Assembly (NCBI GenBank): GCA_036877525.1
Contig: JAZGTH010000058.1
Coordinates: 12,134,001 to 12,198,000 of the forward strand
Reading direction: 5' to 3'
DNA length: 64,000 nucleotides
From: Chromobotia macracanthus
Lineage: Eukaryota; Chordata; Actinopteri; Cypriniformes; Botiidae
Made by a program: the position numbers and the translations under genes. This document shows, in pieces, positions 45,950 through 57,389 of the stretch (its first letter is position 1; each line of letters opens with the position of its first letter). The notes under the pieces were generated by a model. The model saw only the letters and a program-made list of their open reading frames with translations, was not told the DNA's origin and searched no databases.

Positions 45950-48900
45950 TTAGTGTGTGAGAGTGGAGTGGACGCTGTTGGTGGGTGGCCACTCTTCAGT
46001 GCACACACTGGAGCGGCAGTATTTGGTGAAGCGCTCTTTGAGGTGCTGTCTGTACTGCTCTCGTGTGCGGTAGAAGGACTTGTTGTTCTCCACAAATGAC
46101 TGGATCTCATCCTGAGTCAGACAGTTCTCACCATCAGAGGTCACTTCTGATTCACTCTGTGTGTAGAGAAATTATAACAATGCATTCATGGATGGAAAAA
46201 GCAGAATGACATGGACACAGTGGTACATGAAGGTATGTGAAGACAAGAAGCTGCCTCGACTGGTTCTGTCCCACTTTAAGACCAAATCAAACCTGCCCAG
46301 CAGGTATACTGAACACCTGAACTCTGCCTACAAATCTAAGGATTCATTTTGGGAGGTTACACATCTGTGAATCATCCACTTGCAGCAGAGTGAACAGACT
46401 CACCAGTAACTGAATGAGGCTCTTGACACTGTTGTCCCTGTGCACATAGGAGTCTGGTGAAAGGTGCGAAGTGTGCAGATGTCTGCTGCCGGTCGACTCA
46501 GTGAAGCTTGCTAATGATTCACAGCACAGTTTAGAGCATGACGTGTCTGTACACAGGTGTGATACAGGAGAAGGGGACTCATGAATGACAGCTGATCCAC
46601 ATCCTCTCCTGCTGTGTGACAGACAGCTCTCCTTTAATTCACATGCCTGAGAGAGAGGATGAGAGCACAGTCTTAGTGCTAAAGCTGTCTGACCTTTCAT
46701 TCATGCCCAGTTAAAAAAAACAGTGATGCTGAAGCTCACCTCTTCATTCCTGCACTGTGAGCCCTTGTTTTTCCTTTTCTTCTTTTTATTTTTGCTTGCG
46801 TGTTCTTCTGAGCTGGCCCAGCACTCCACACAGCTGTCCACGACATCCTCCTCTGGGAACCGCTGACTGCATGAACACTCACCTGGAGGAGAAACAAATG
46901 TTCATCAATCCCTCACAGACTGCATGAGGCATGCTGCACACAAAACTCAAGTCTCAAAACAGGAAGTTCAGTCTGACTGCTGCAGGAGACCAGGAAACAA
47001 ATCCATGTTCATCATGTACCAGGCTGCTGATAAACTAATCACTGAATTTGTTTAATGTTTGTGGTATTCTGCCTTAAAATGCTTTAACACTGAATTCTGT
47101 ATTAGACAGTGACCCCCTGAATCTTTGTGTGATCATTTAAAAGGATACTCATGCTTGGTGCACCTCAGTTTGAATACTTTTTGTGTGATTCTTTTTTACC
47201 TGTACCTGTTTCATCATGGTTACACATGCCCTCAATGCAGGCCACATCTGAGCCCTCCCTGGAGCCCGTCTCACTGCCCTCCAGACTGGAACAGTAGCCA
47301 CAGTCACTGCCATTACTGTGGGCCAACGGCGCTACTGACCAATCAAATCACAGTTAGCTACAATGCATGCTGTTTACTTTATCATGAGCAGGATTACATC
47401 AAAGTAAATTAATCCTGAATTTTTTGACCCTTGTAAGTGTTTATGCATCTTCTTCCTGTGTAATGCACATGCTCTTACCTTTCTTAGTTTTGGGGGAATG
47501 CAGGATAGAGGCTATGGGACAGGTGCAGCAGACGCTCTCACTGGAGATGGCCTCCACATTTCTGACAGACTCCTCCCTCCCACCCACAGACTCCGTCCCA
47601 CTGCCACAAGATTTACAGCCTCCATCCACAGACGCTGACGAACCCTGAGAGAGAAACACATGAGATAATGTTGCAGGTGTTGTGTGACTGAAATTTCAGG
47701 CAGTATCCACAGTTGTTCAGAATGTATCAGTCTCCTGCAGAGTGTCTCCTGCACCTGTCCCGCAGTGTTCTTGTAGCTAAGCTGGTAGTGCAAATGTCAT
47801 CAGCACAAAAGGTTGTAAGTTCAATTCCCAGGGAACTTATATGCTGATGAAATGTATAGCTTGAATAAAAGCTTTGGATAAAAGCATCTGCCAAAAGCAT
47901 AAATGTAATCTTTTCCTCTGTGAAACAACAGCAGAAGAGAGGCAGATTTCCAGAGCTGAATGTGATGATGGTAGGGCAGATATTGTCAGGTTAAACTGCT
48001 TTACCTCATCAAGACTTTTGTCCTTCTCTGCCTCTTGTTCAATAACATCAAAGCTGCATTTGTTTTTACGCCTGTTCTTGCGTTTTTGCCTCTTCTTCTC
48101 CTGTCTGAGTTCTTTTGCTCTTTCCTCTTCTGAGAGCTTCTCACAGAGCTGCTCCAGCCTGCTGATGCCCTGAACCCGCTCCACAGTCATCTACACACAC
48201 AAACATAACCACACAAACATGCACACAGACAGACGCACACAGACAGACACACACAAAGAGCCACACACAGAGACACATGCAGACACTTATTAATGTCTGA
48301 CATGTATGTTAATCACAATCAACAATAAAATATTTACCAACTTCCACAAATATGGCACAAAGCAGGATTATAAATAAAAATAATCATTTTAAAAGTTTAA
48401 TACATTATGGGCACGACAGTTTTACAGGGACAGAACCGGTGCATTTAAAGAACTGTTTTTACTGGGTAGTGTACTGAAGGTGGCATTCAGAACATGTAAA
48501 TAAATGGCAGCAGTTTCACCTCAAAGCTTTTGCGGAGTGCGTCAATACCCAGACAGAAGAGCACCTGCCATGTCTGCTCCTCGGCCCGCAGCTTCTGCCA
48601 GATTCTGTGCAGTCGCTCGTACAGGTGAATTCCCAGACAAGTCAGCACCTCCTCCTGAGCGACATCAATGGTCTTTGCGTGTCTCTCTCGCCACCTGTCC
48701 ATGTGATTAAATCCATTTATGAAGCAGTGAGGTAAAATCATTTTAATAAAGTTACATCTGCACTGCACAGATATCAGAATTCAGCATTATTACACAACTT
48801 ATCACACAAACTACAGGACGTAATTTCCAAAGTGGCCTGGCTCACTCACTCGTAACCCCCTGTGAACTCTGGTTCTGCTCGACCTAGTAAGTGAGCAATG

Positions 48901-50830
48901 AAGTCGGTCTCACAGCACACGTGGATGTGGCGCTCATGTGGGCAGCAGCGTAAACCCTCATACATAGTGGCGCAGTAACCCTTCTCCTTACTGCAGTCCA
49001 GATCTCCCACCAGTATATTATAAGCCCTCAGAACCTTGTTCTTACAGTCAGTGCAGAACCTGAGGACGCAATCACAGAAAGAGAACATGAGTGACAGGTT
49101 CAGAAACTAATGAAAACAGGTCATGGGGACAGGCAACATCTCTGACCTGTGTTTGCACAGGTATGTCTCCAGAGTCTCCAGCAGTGAAGAGCTGTCAATC
49201 AAAACCACCTCATCACGGCAGTCCTGTGACATCAGCTCCCACACATCCATCCAGTTGCCCCTGTGAGACAAAACACCAGTCCCCATGAGTACTCTACTAG
49301 AGTTATACTCTAGTATAAGGTGGATTTTCTGTTGAACACACATCACAAACTGTTGTCAGTGGTGAGCAGCACATTTATACTCCACAGGACACACAGCAGG
49401 AGATTCAGTGAGTGACTCACCCTAATGGTTTGGGTTTGTGCGTGTCTAAAGAGTGCAGCTGACAGCGTTTATTCTTTTTACTCTTGGGAATAGCATCAAT
49501 TACACTGTTTAACTTAGACCTGAAACAAAGAAAGACTTACAGTTCAATAAATTCAACAACTGTAAAACTAACTGTAACAAAACAAACACATAGGCAAGTT
49601 TCATATTATTCATTCAGCATATTATTTCTGTCATGTGCATTTCTGATGACTTTCCAGAATTAAATAATGTCAGGCGAGACTGTTTTAATTGATCAGGATT
49701 TAATTGGATCATCAAATATATACTACAATAACATTGGTTGATATTATTTCCTGTGCAGCTTTGATGATGTCAGCAGAAATGTTAAGTCATGAGGTGGCCA
49801 TTTAACTCAGGGTGCCAAGCTGCAGTCTCAGAGGGCCACTATCCTGCAGGATTTAGGTCTAACTCTACTCCAATAGACTCCAATAATCACTTACCCATGA
49901 AGGTAAAAGAGTGCGTAGAGTTTCCTGGGGTCTGTGAGGCACGACTGCGTCACTGAGAGCACTCCAGATGAGCCCACAGCGAGCGGCTCCAGAGCAAAGT
50001 GTCCGGTGTCTGCGAGCTGAGAGAACAGACGCTCCACGCTGCGCCGACAGCCCACACACGGCACAGACTGAGACAGAGCCCTGAACACCTCGTGTGACAT
50101 TACCATCAACGCCATGTTCAGATCCTGCTGCTTCAACATACTGTGATACTGGTGGAGAAAGTACAGGTGGGAAAATCAGATCTGCTGATGTGCACTATGT
50201 GTTTGAGTGAGGCCAACTCCTGTATTATGTAAATATGTAATCAGCCAAATCTCACAAATACAATGTGCAGGTTATATTACATACTGCTTATTTCCAGTGC
50301 ATATAGAAAGTATTACTGTTGTTATTAATTTGACCTGGACATGCTCCTGACAGGTTTCACCTATTTACATAACCTTTATTACATAACCTGCATACATATT
50401 ACTAATCCAGAACCAAAACAGTGCAAATGAAGGCATTTCTTTCATTATTTACCTCAATAAACTGTTTCACATGCGAGCTGCTGATCTGGTGGCTGTCAAA
50501 CTCCAGGATACTGTCAGGAAACTCCATCACCATCTACAACATTAACATGCTTATATAACATGAATGTAACAGATCTGTTTCTGGTATAACACTGTGGCGG
50601 TTGTTTGAAACACTTTAATGTTGCAATTAATGGTGTTTTTCAAGCATCACAACTGCTTATTATGATTAGTAATTTTCCTGAGACATTAATATGCTCATGC
50701 ACATACACATACAGTCTAATAAATAAACTTATTTTACCGTGAGTGTGTCGTCGATGTATAAGGGAATCTGGCGTGTGAGGAACAGATGGTCCTCTTCCCT
50801 GTCCCTGCAGACAGCCACCAAACGCACCAT
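45950..50830 (-). CDS. ggnbp2: gametogenetin-binding protein 2, complete
   Basis: Coding exons, minus strand: 50830-50738, 50533-50453, 50148-49895, 49519-49421, 49260-49147, 49059-48850, 48694-48520, 48190-48005, 47644-47479, 47334-47200, 46882-46740, 46646-46404, 46156-45950. All phases close, giving 701 residues (human about 697). The start is MVRLVAVCRDREED. The cysteine-rich core is fully kept: VPCVGCRRSVERLFSQLADT, FCTDCKNKVLRAYNILVGDL, CSKEKGYCATMYEGLRCCPH and HIHVCCETDFIAHLLGRAEP. A basic coiled coil follows (EKKRQKRKNRRKNKC), then a diverged Ser/Cys-rich region and the conserved end QSFVENNKSFYRTREQYRQH. The protein is nuclear/cytoplasmic and needed for germ-cell and placental development in mammals; its biochemical role is not clear. 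It is the only undamaged gene of its block here. Confidence 0.93.
47765..47912 (+). mobile_element. diverged tRNA-derived SINE in a ggnbp2 intron
   Basis: Older copy of the family: the head is degraded (TAGCTAAGCTGGTAGTGCAA), the B box reads GTTCAATTCCCAGGG, and the tail ends TTTGGATAAAAGCATCTGCC. Confidence 0.75.
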
Positions 50831-51748
50831 GTCCTTACTGAGGTCTGCATGTCAACACAATCTCATTCATAATCACCTCAGTTTCATTGTCAGTCTCAGT
50901 GTAACTACATGTGACAGCTGACTTTATTTCCTCAACCAGATTAATGACCAACAACACACAATCTTCTGCATCTGATGTGCATTTACACAATCTGATGACA
51001 GTGTCCAGCAGCCCTTGCAGCTTTGCTTTCCTGAGGCTTCACACTCACTCATCATGCATGAACCCACATGTATAAACACATGCAGTGTGTTTGTGTGTGT
51101 GTAGATGTGTGATCAGCTAAAGAGGTTACAACCCACAGCACATGCTAACAGTTAGCAGCTAAACAACCACCTGACCAGTCTCTATTACACCTCAACATAT
51201 ACATCTCTCAGCTGATCCACAATATACAGCCCGGTTGCCAAGACAACCTTACATAACAAAAGCTGTAATAACTGCACGCAGAGCTCCTGCAATGACACAC
51301 ATGCTAATTAGCCTGCTAGCTAAGAAATACACACACACACCCGCAGGAGAATCTTTAACAAATCATTTTAAAGTGTAAAGCGAAGGAATTTAAATACTAT
51401 TATAAAAAGAGAGCATTCAGCATCTCAAAGTCAAGGTAGCACACGGCTAACCTGTGAAACTTTCTGAAGCTGTTCAGCATGCTGCTAGTCAGCACAGTGG
51501 CTTGCAGGTTGACATGTTTCACTGCGGCTGTCGCACGACATGCACGTCTGCATGTGAAACCTGCAGTGAAGCGATCAGTAATATTTAAGCATCCCTGACT
51601 TTGATGTGTGCTGTCAAAGATCTGCTGCGACTGACGAACTGACCCCCAGCATTAACTCGACCTATTCCGGGTTTATCCTCTGTGATGTTTGCGCATTTAT
51701 ACCAGCTATGAAATGGAAAAAATATCGAGCTGCCGCTGTCATACTCAC

Positions 51749-51885
51749 CTGTTTTCGAAGGTTGCTTCTTTTCTGGATAAAAACAAACAAGTGCAACAGA
51801 GGTGTGTGTGTCAGACGGATGTTGTCACCCTGCCACCCAAAACAGAAACAGAAACAGAAAGTAGTTCCGGGCTCCGCCGTGACGT
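51749..51885 (-). promoter_or_regulatory. ggnbp2: ggnbp2 5' UTR exon and promoter
   Basis: On the minus strand a leader ending CAACCTTCGAAAACAG is followed by the perfect donor GTGAGTATG (51748 downward). It connects to the acceptor at 50847-50845, 14 bp before the ATG. A second leader with donor CACAG-GTTAGC lies near 51452 and may be an alternative first exon. The plus-strand ORF across this region (51606-52160) is therefore a shadow. Confidence 0.55.
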
Positions 51886-51889
51886 GTGC

Positions 51890-52450
51890 AGTCTCATCCA
51901 CATGTGGGAGGAGCTTATTATTCACTATGTATGTTGTTGCAAAACGTGATTTTCATGATATAAAAAATAAACACATATATATATATATTGTTCAAGAACA
52001 TTGCCAATGTAGTATTGTAAAACAAATGCAATTTAAGACTCTTTCATTAAATGTATATTTATCTGTTTTTCGGTATATGTTCTCTAAATTAAAATCTGTG
52101 TCCTGGAGTAATGACGTGTTATACATGTTTCAAGTCCATGCTTTTGAGCTCAGGCATTAACACATTCATAATGAATATATAAATACAGCATATTTACAAA
52201 TGACACATTTGATTTCATTTACACTTTTTAAAGTACAGCATATTTTACGACATCATATTGTTACATTAAAATGAAAAGGTACTACTTAAATATTTTAAAC
52301 TGATCAATACCATGAATTTAATGGTTATTGTATTGGTATACAATAAAATATTACCAAGCAGTTTATGAACATGTAGATCAGCAAAATACTTACAGCTAAG
52401 ACATCACTGCTGTTAGTCATGACATTTGCTAGCAGAAAATACAACAACTG
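51890..52450. other. AT-rich spacer between ggnbp2 and pigw relic
   Basis: Contains an (AT)n stretch near 51978-51990; nothing else recognisable. Confidence 0.5.
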
Positions 52451-52451
52451 A

Positions 52452-53040
52452 TTACGGCATACTGCATGCATATTTACTTATTTTCTCATCTGTTGATGAA
52501 TTTGCTGACTTCTTATTTGTACATGGATTCCATGAAGATGGTACAAGAAAAATATTAGAGATCACTTTAGAAAAAAGATAAACTACATCAGCAACAGCTA
52601 TGCAAGAAAGAAAGAGCAGTGACTGGGCTACAGGCTGACCATTCTGTGTGACACTGGTTCTGTGTATGTTTGGCATAAGTGCAGGTTGAAGAGCCCCATG
52701 CTGAACAACAGAAGGTTACAAATCACTCTGATCCAGTCTTTAACAAGTGTTCTGCTCTGCATCAGGTACAGGCCATCCTGAACCCAGGCCAAATAGATGC
52801 TATGTAATCCACCACTGAGAAGATTCCCTCCCTGTTGACTGCAGAAAGTTTGTGCAGTCATTATTGTGGATGAGACAGGCCATTGTCTGCAAGATAACCT
52901 GGTACATTCCACTGAAGAGGAGAGCAAGGACTGCTTATGGCAGTCACACACTCAGAACACAGTTACAAATGGGACCAGGTTGAATTCTACACCAACAGTA
53001 CTGTGGAGGAAACCTTGAAATAGATGACTTCTGCTGATGC
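52452..53040 (-). pseudogene. pigw: pigw (GPI inositol acyltransferase) relic
   Basis: Two overlapping minus-strand frames together align with the C-terminal half of PIGW. Frame 52951-52628 reads GGLHSIYLAWVQDGLYLMQS, LVKDWIRVICNLLLF and YTEPVSHRM, like VAIHMAGVQTGLYVHKNRSH, IKDLIKVACFLLL and VEAVSRRM in human. A one-base slip near 52,630-52,650 then moves to frame 52676-52452, reading PVAQSLLFLSCIAVADVV and VPSSWNPCTNKKSANSS, like LVPCSWKLIQSPVTNKK. PIGW is an ER membrane enzyme of about 500 residues, coded in one exon, that acylates inositol in GPI-anchor synthesis. Here about the first 260 and last 60 residues are missing, so it is non-functional. It sits immediately upstream of ggnbp2, as in human. 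Confidence 0.75.
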
Positions 53041-53052
53041 ACAGCAAAACAT

Positions 53053-53290
53053 TATAGAGTGACTGTAAAAAAACAGTTTCAATTCAGAATTCATGAGTAT
53101 GGTTTATAAACTGGGGGAATGAATTGCAAAACCGTCACCATTGTTTTTTCCCCCTACAGGTGACTTCCAGGCTCTGTAGAAAAGTACAGAGCCCGGAAGT
53201 CACCTGTAGAGGGGAAAAAAAAACAATCTGTAAACTGTACTCACAAATTCTTAAACTGTTTTTTTTTTTTACGGTCACTTTATAATTGGG
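53053..53290. mobile_element. full-length foldback MITE
   Basis: The whole element is one hairpin. Outer arms begin TTATAGAGTGACTGTAAAAA on the left and end with the complement TTTTTACGGTCACTTTATAA on the right. Inner arms CTACAGGTGACTTCCAGGCT (53154-53173) and its complement near 53,187-53,206 are separated by a short loop (AGAAAAGT). It has no coding capacity and lies between the pigw and znhit3 relics. Confidence 0.75.
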
Positions 53291-53474
53291 AAAACGGTTC
53301 AAAATGTGTAAACAGCATGTAATGACTGACTGATTCAATGTGTTTAAACATATCAAACTAAGAACAATGGCAGTATTGTACTGGTGCATGTACAGTACAC
53401 TGTTCACAAGGAATCAGTCCATATTTGACACTAAAGTAAGCTTCATTGCCATCATGTTCTGTTTCTTCTGGTTT

Positions 53475-53886
53475 AATAATTTTCAAGCGCTCATCAGTAA
53501 ACTCATTGAACAACTTCCTGCATGGTGAGCTACATGGCTTTCTCTTTATTTTCAGCTGAATCCTCTGACATAATTAACTGCCTGAGATGTGTGTTCATCA
53601 ACAAACTCTTCAACACCTCTGAATCACCTCTGTGGAAAAAAATAAAAACTCTGTAAAGCTGCTCTCACAATACACAGCATAACTTCAAATCTGTCTGTCT
53701 TTACTGTATATAAAGATTTGCATAAACAAATGATCTTACTGTGTTGTTAAAAGCTTAGTGAATAGTTTTGGATCTGTGTGTAAGAGGTGTATTGTCTGGT
53801 GCAGCGTAATTAATTTTACCTAGTTGCAGAAGTTTGTCGAAGCTCTGTGTCTCTCTGGCTGTCTTCATTCAGAAGATCACTAACAG
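53475..53886 (-). pseudogene. znhit3: znhit3 relic (last two exons)
   Basis: Exon 53886-53820 reads AVSDLLNEDSQRDTELRQTS then ATR. Exon 53629 downward reads GDSEVLKSLLMNTHLRQLIM then SEDSAENKEKAM. These match the IADFLNSDEEED and [20 protein letters not shown] part of human ZNHIT3, and the splice phases agree. Then TAG follows KAM. The remaining C-terminus is visible only past the stop and a one-base shift (MQEVV, then NEFTDERLKII, like MQEPLFVEFADCCLGIV). The HIT zinc-finger exons are not found upstream; a 29-bp minisatellite occupies that space. ZNHIT3 assists box C/D snoRNP assembly through the HIT finger region, so this copy cannot be complete. Confidence 0.75.
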
Positions 53887-54041
53887 CTGAAATCAAACAC
53901 ATTTATATTAATGAAATGAATAACGTCTGAATAAATACAAGCTCACTTTCTTCCATTACATGTACACTGTTGGTTTCATTAGGTGATGAGGGTGACCATG
54001 TATAACACCAAATTTTTTACAGACTATAGGGATGATGAGGT

Positions 54042-54375
54042 GTGGGAGGAGGAGGCTGCCGCTCACAGGTGTGGGTGGAGGAGGCTGCCGCTCACAGCTG
54101 TGGGAGGAGGAGGCTGCCGCTCACAGGTGTGGGTGGAGGAGGCTGCCGCTCACAGCTGTGGGTGGAGGAGGCTGCCGCTCACAGGTGTGGGTGGAGGAGG
54201 CTGCCGCTCACAGCTGTGGGAGGAGGAGGCTGCCGCTCACAGGTGTGGGAGGAGGAGGCTGCCGCTCACAGCTGTGGGAGGAGGAGGCTGCCGCTCACAG
54301 CTGTGGGAGGAGGAGGCTGCCGCCCACAGGTGTGGGAGGAGGAGGCTGCCGCTCACAGGTGTGGGTGGAGGAGGC
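54042..54375. repeat. 29-bp minisatellite, about 11.5 copies
   Basis: The unit starts GGAGGAGGCTGCCGCTCACA, with G/C variants at one position (CAGGTGTG or CAGCTGTG) and A/T at another. Since 29 is not a multiple of 3, each plus-strand frame cycles through the same 29-residue periodic peptide, so all three frames are open. Confidence 0.95.
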
Positions 54376-54895
54376 AGGACATCTATATTTTGGATGTCCA
54401 AAATATATTATATTAACCTGCTCACTACAAACTCCACAAAGCTGCATGATTAATATGCATGAATCATGCATGAATCATAAACTGATTAAATAAAATATGG
54501 TTCATATGATTTAGTCTACACAAATGAACTTGCATACATCTGAAAACTCACGGATGTGTCGCTGTTGTTTATAATTGACCGCTGATGAACTTGCATTACT
54601 GCCACCTACTGAACAACTGAGTGCAGAGCAGCGATGTTGAATACAATAACTAATATTGTACTAACTTTCTATTCATATTCTTCTTTTGTTTGTACACTTC
54701 TGTATATTGTCTCCACCGTCTCCACAGTGCTCTAGTGCTGCAGTACAATGTGCATACAATGTTATACACAAAACAAGTACAACATCCCTTTTAAAGAAAA
54801 TATAACGCCATACATGTTTTTGTATTCATTTAAATATTTTGTAACATTTTCTAATAATATTAATAATAATAATTCAACAAATAATAAAACGTACC

Positions 54896-55230
54896 TTTAA
54901 CTTGTTTCCGTTTAGTATGGCGAGCTCTTCTGGTGTTTCACGTCATGAGCTCACACTTTCTTGAGATGAGATCATGAGATCCTCTCGGTAAGAGTCGCTA
55001 TCAGCACCGGCGGACCAAACCGAACCGCAGCCATGCGGAAATCCCTGAGCCGGCAGAAAAACCACGGCAGCTCCTGTCACGCCTGCGGTCCGATCCGTGG
55101 CATATCCCAGCCGAACCTTCAGCAGATCCATCTGGATGATGAGCGGCAGTACCTCCTCACACGTAAAGCGCTTGTGTTTACCGTCAGCTCCGCACACTGA
55201 CGGTAAACGCCGCTCCATCATTACTGTTCA
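54896..55230 (-). other. CpG-rich segment with an unassigned minus-strand ORF
   Basis: The ORF 55221-54943 (92 residues, starting MMERRLPSVCGADGKHKRF) is GC-rich and well formed. A GTACG donor follows at about 54895, so it may be a first exon. Another donor-like GTACTG follows CEE at residue 23. The segment 55176-55208 contains a 12-bp perfect inverted repeat (GTTTACCGTCAG). I do not recognise the protein. By position it may be the promoter of znhit3 or of the c1qbp relic. Confidence 0.35.
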
Positions 55231-55739
55231 TACGCTTTCATTAATGTCTGACGTTTATTCTGTAAGTGTCGTGTCATACTGCTGTATTAATGAAATGCCA
55301 TTATGAATGTGCTAAGTATTCAGTTGTGTGGTTCATATCAGTCTCCCGATATCAGCATCTGATAGAGCCACAGCACTGCATCCTTACAGGTGAACTAGTG
55401 CTTCATATTGTGTGTCCTGTAGTAAAGGTTTGCTGCTTGATTGTAAGTGAAATAGATCAAACGCCTTTTCTACAGTTCAGTGTTAGATGATTTCATGAGT
55501 TTAAGTCCACGTCATCTGGAGACAGTGATCATACTGCTGGATCACAACCTCAATATCTCCAGTGAAAGCACTTTTTGGTATTCCTTTATAATATAATACA
55601 AACATTGTATTGACAAGCTATATTGTGCATCATTAGAAACATGAGGTGAAAATTCAAATGCTTAATGTGAAATACATTACAAACCAGACACTGCCAGTGT
55701 TTCATTGAAATGATACATTGTAATGAATGTTTCTCTCTT

Positions 55740-56105
55740 CATCCTTCAGGTGATAAAGCATTTGCAGAGTTTCTCACAGATGAGATCAAGACAAGACGAG
55801 GTTTTACTACCGCAAACTTAAAGTGGAATATACTTGCATTGAATTGTATTATAGTCAGTGTGACACAGATTGATGAGATTTTGTTTTTTGTAAATGTGAG
55901 CCATATTTGTAAAAGTAATGTAATTCTAAGCCTGTACTGCTTGCTTTATATCTGATTACGCTTTATAAATTACAGATATTATGTTTATAAATTCTATACT
56001 GGGGTGTCAGGGCCAGTGTCCTGCAGAGTTCAGCTTCAAGTTGCCTCAAGATGTGGACTGGAAGGAAACCAGCTACACGCTCAACACTGACTTTCTGGAC
56101 TGGGT
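55740..56105 (+). pseudogene. c1qbp: c1qbp (p32/gC1q receptor) relic
   Basis: Two fragments. At 55750, behind a CTTCAG acceptor, GDKAFAEFLTDEIK matches the start of mature C1QBP and then loses similarity (TRRGFTT). At about 56051-56104, DVDWKETSYTLNTDFLDW is followed by a GTAAGA donor, like SEWKDTNYTLNTDSLDW. Directly before it, 56,009-56,050 is a copy of the interspersed repeat seen at 17,935-17,975 (GCCAGTGTCCTGCAGAGTTC). All exons between and after are missing. C1QBP is a trimeric mitochondrial matrix protein needed for mitoribosome function; this copy is not functional. Confidence 0.75.
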
Positions 56106-56804
56106 AAGAGAAAATAACAAGTTGCACCTGTAAATGGACACACAAACGCTCGACCAGACACCATGTTTTGTATTTAATTTTTTTTCTATGTTATGTAAAC
56201 CATTTTTAGTCATATGTCATTGCAGAGGTTTACAGGACAAATTCCATTCCTAAAACTCAATGTTCATTAGAAATGAACCACATTATTACTAAAGATATCA
56301 ATAAAAAGAGAAGAATATATTTATTTACAGTGAGGTCTTTTCAATAAAATTAAGCAACTTTTGAGTCAAAATACCTTTTGTGTGTATTGTGCAATTTCAT
56401 TGAATTTTTTATCACTTGTGTTTTCATTGTAAGCACCTTTCCCACAAATTCTCGAAACGTTTTATTTCAGCTTTTATTTTCCGTTATATCCAGTAGTGAC
56501 TGTCGTTACTGTTAAACCAATGCCATGAACATTGTCAGAGCATCAATTCCACAATCCACAGCAAGAGTGAGAGCCACAGCTTCCGTCGCTGAAGTGTCCC
56601 TTTAAAAAACTCAACATGCAATTCTGCATTGACAAATCACGCTGTAAAACATTACTGCCTTCACGACTACATATCTTTGTGAAAGTGCGTTTCTGAAACT
56701 GTGTTCCTGACGACACGGATAATATCTAGACCAAAACATTAAATAACTGCATAGTAACACCCTTATTTTATTTCATGCAAGACATTAGCTCATTTTGAAT
56801 TTGA

Positions 56805-57130
56805 TGGCACCAATGCCTCAGAAAAGCTGGGACAGGGGCAACAAAAGACTGAAAAAGTAATTGGTAACAAACGGCTGGAGGAGCATTTTGCAACTCATTA
56901 GGCTAACTGGCAACAGGTCAGTAACATGACTCTGTATTAAAAGAGCATCTTAGAGTCTCTCAGAAGTAAAGCTGGGCAGAGGTTCACCAATCTTAAAAAA
57001 ATAATTTCAGAATAATGTTTCTGAATGGAAAATTGTGAAGACTTTAAATATCCCATCATCTACAGTTCATAATATCAAATGATTTAGAGAATCTGGAGAC
57101 ACTTCTGTGTGGAAGGGTCAAGGCTCAATA
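56805..57130 (+). mobile_element. Tc1-like transposon remnant (transposase 5' end)
   Basis: Contains the familiar AAAGCTGGGACAGGGGCAAC leader and a helix-turn-helix segment readable as KTLNIPSSTVHNI then FRESGDTSVWKGQG, with frameshifts and stops. This matches the DNA-binding start of a widespread fish Tc1-like transposase. The catalytic domain is absent. Confidence 0.7.
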
Positions 57131-57389
57131 TTACAGTCTCATATTTTGCATGTTATATCTAAAGAGATTTAAGATAAACAAGATATTTGTATATGATTAT
57201 TTTAGATCTAATATACATTATCATTGGGGTTAGTATAATGTGTTCGGTTTTATTTGAAATGATTTTTATTGCCAGAGCCCTTGTTGTGACGGGACTCATG
57301 AGTATTAGTTCTACACACAAGATGAATCTTTAGGTTCTTAGTTCAGTTGGGGATGTGGTTCGCCACAAAATGAAAAGATTTCATTCACT

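Noticed and set aside
51606..52160. 184-residue plus-strand ORF
   Set aside because: It runs antisense through the ggnbp2 leader exon and continues into low-complexity AT sequence; no family resemblance.
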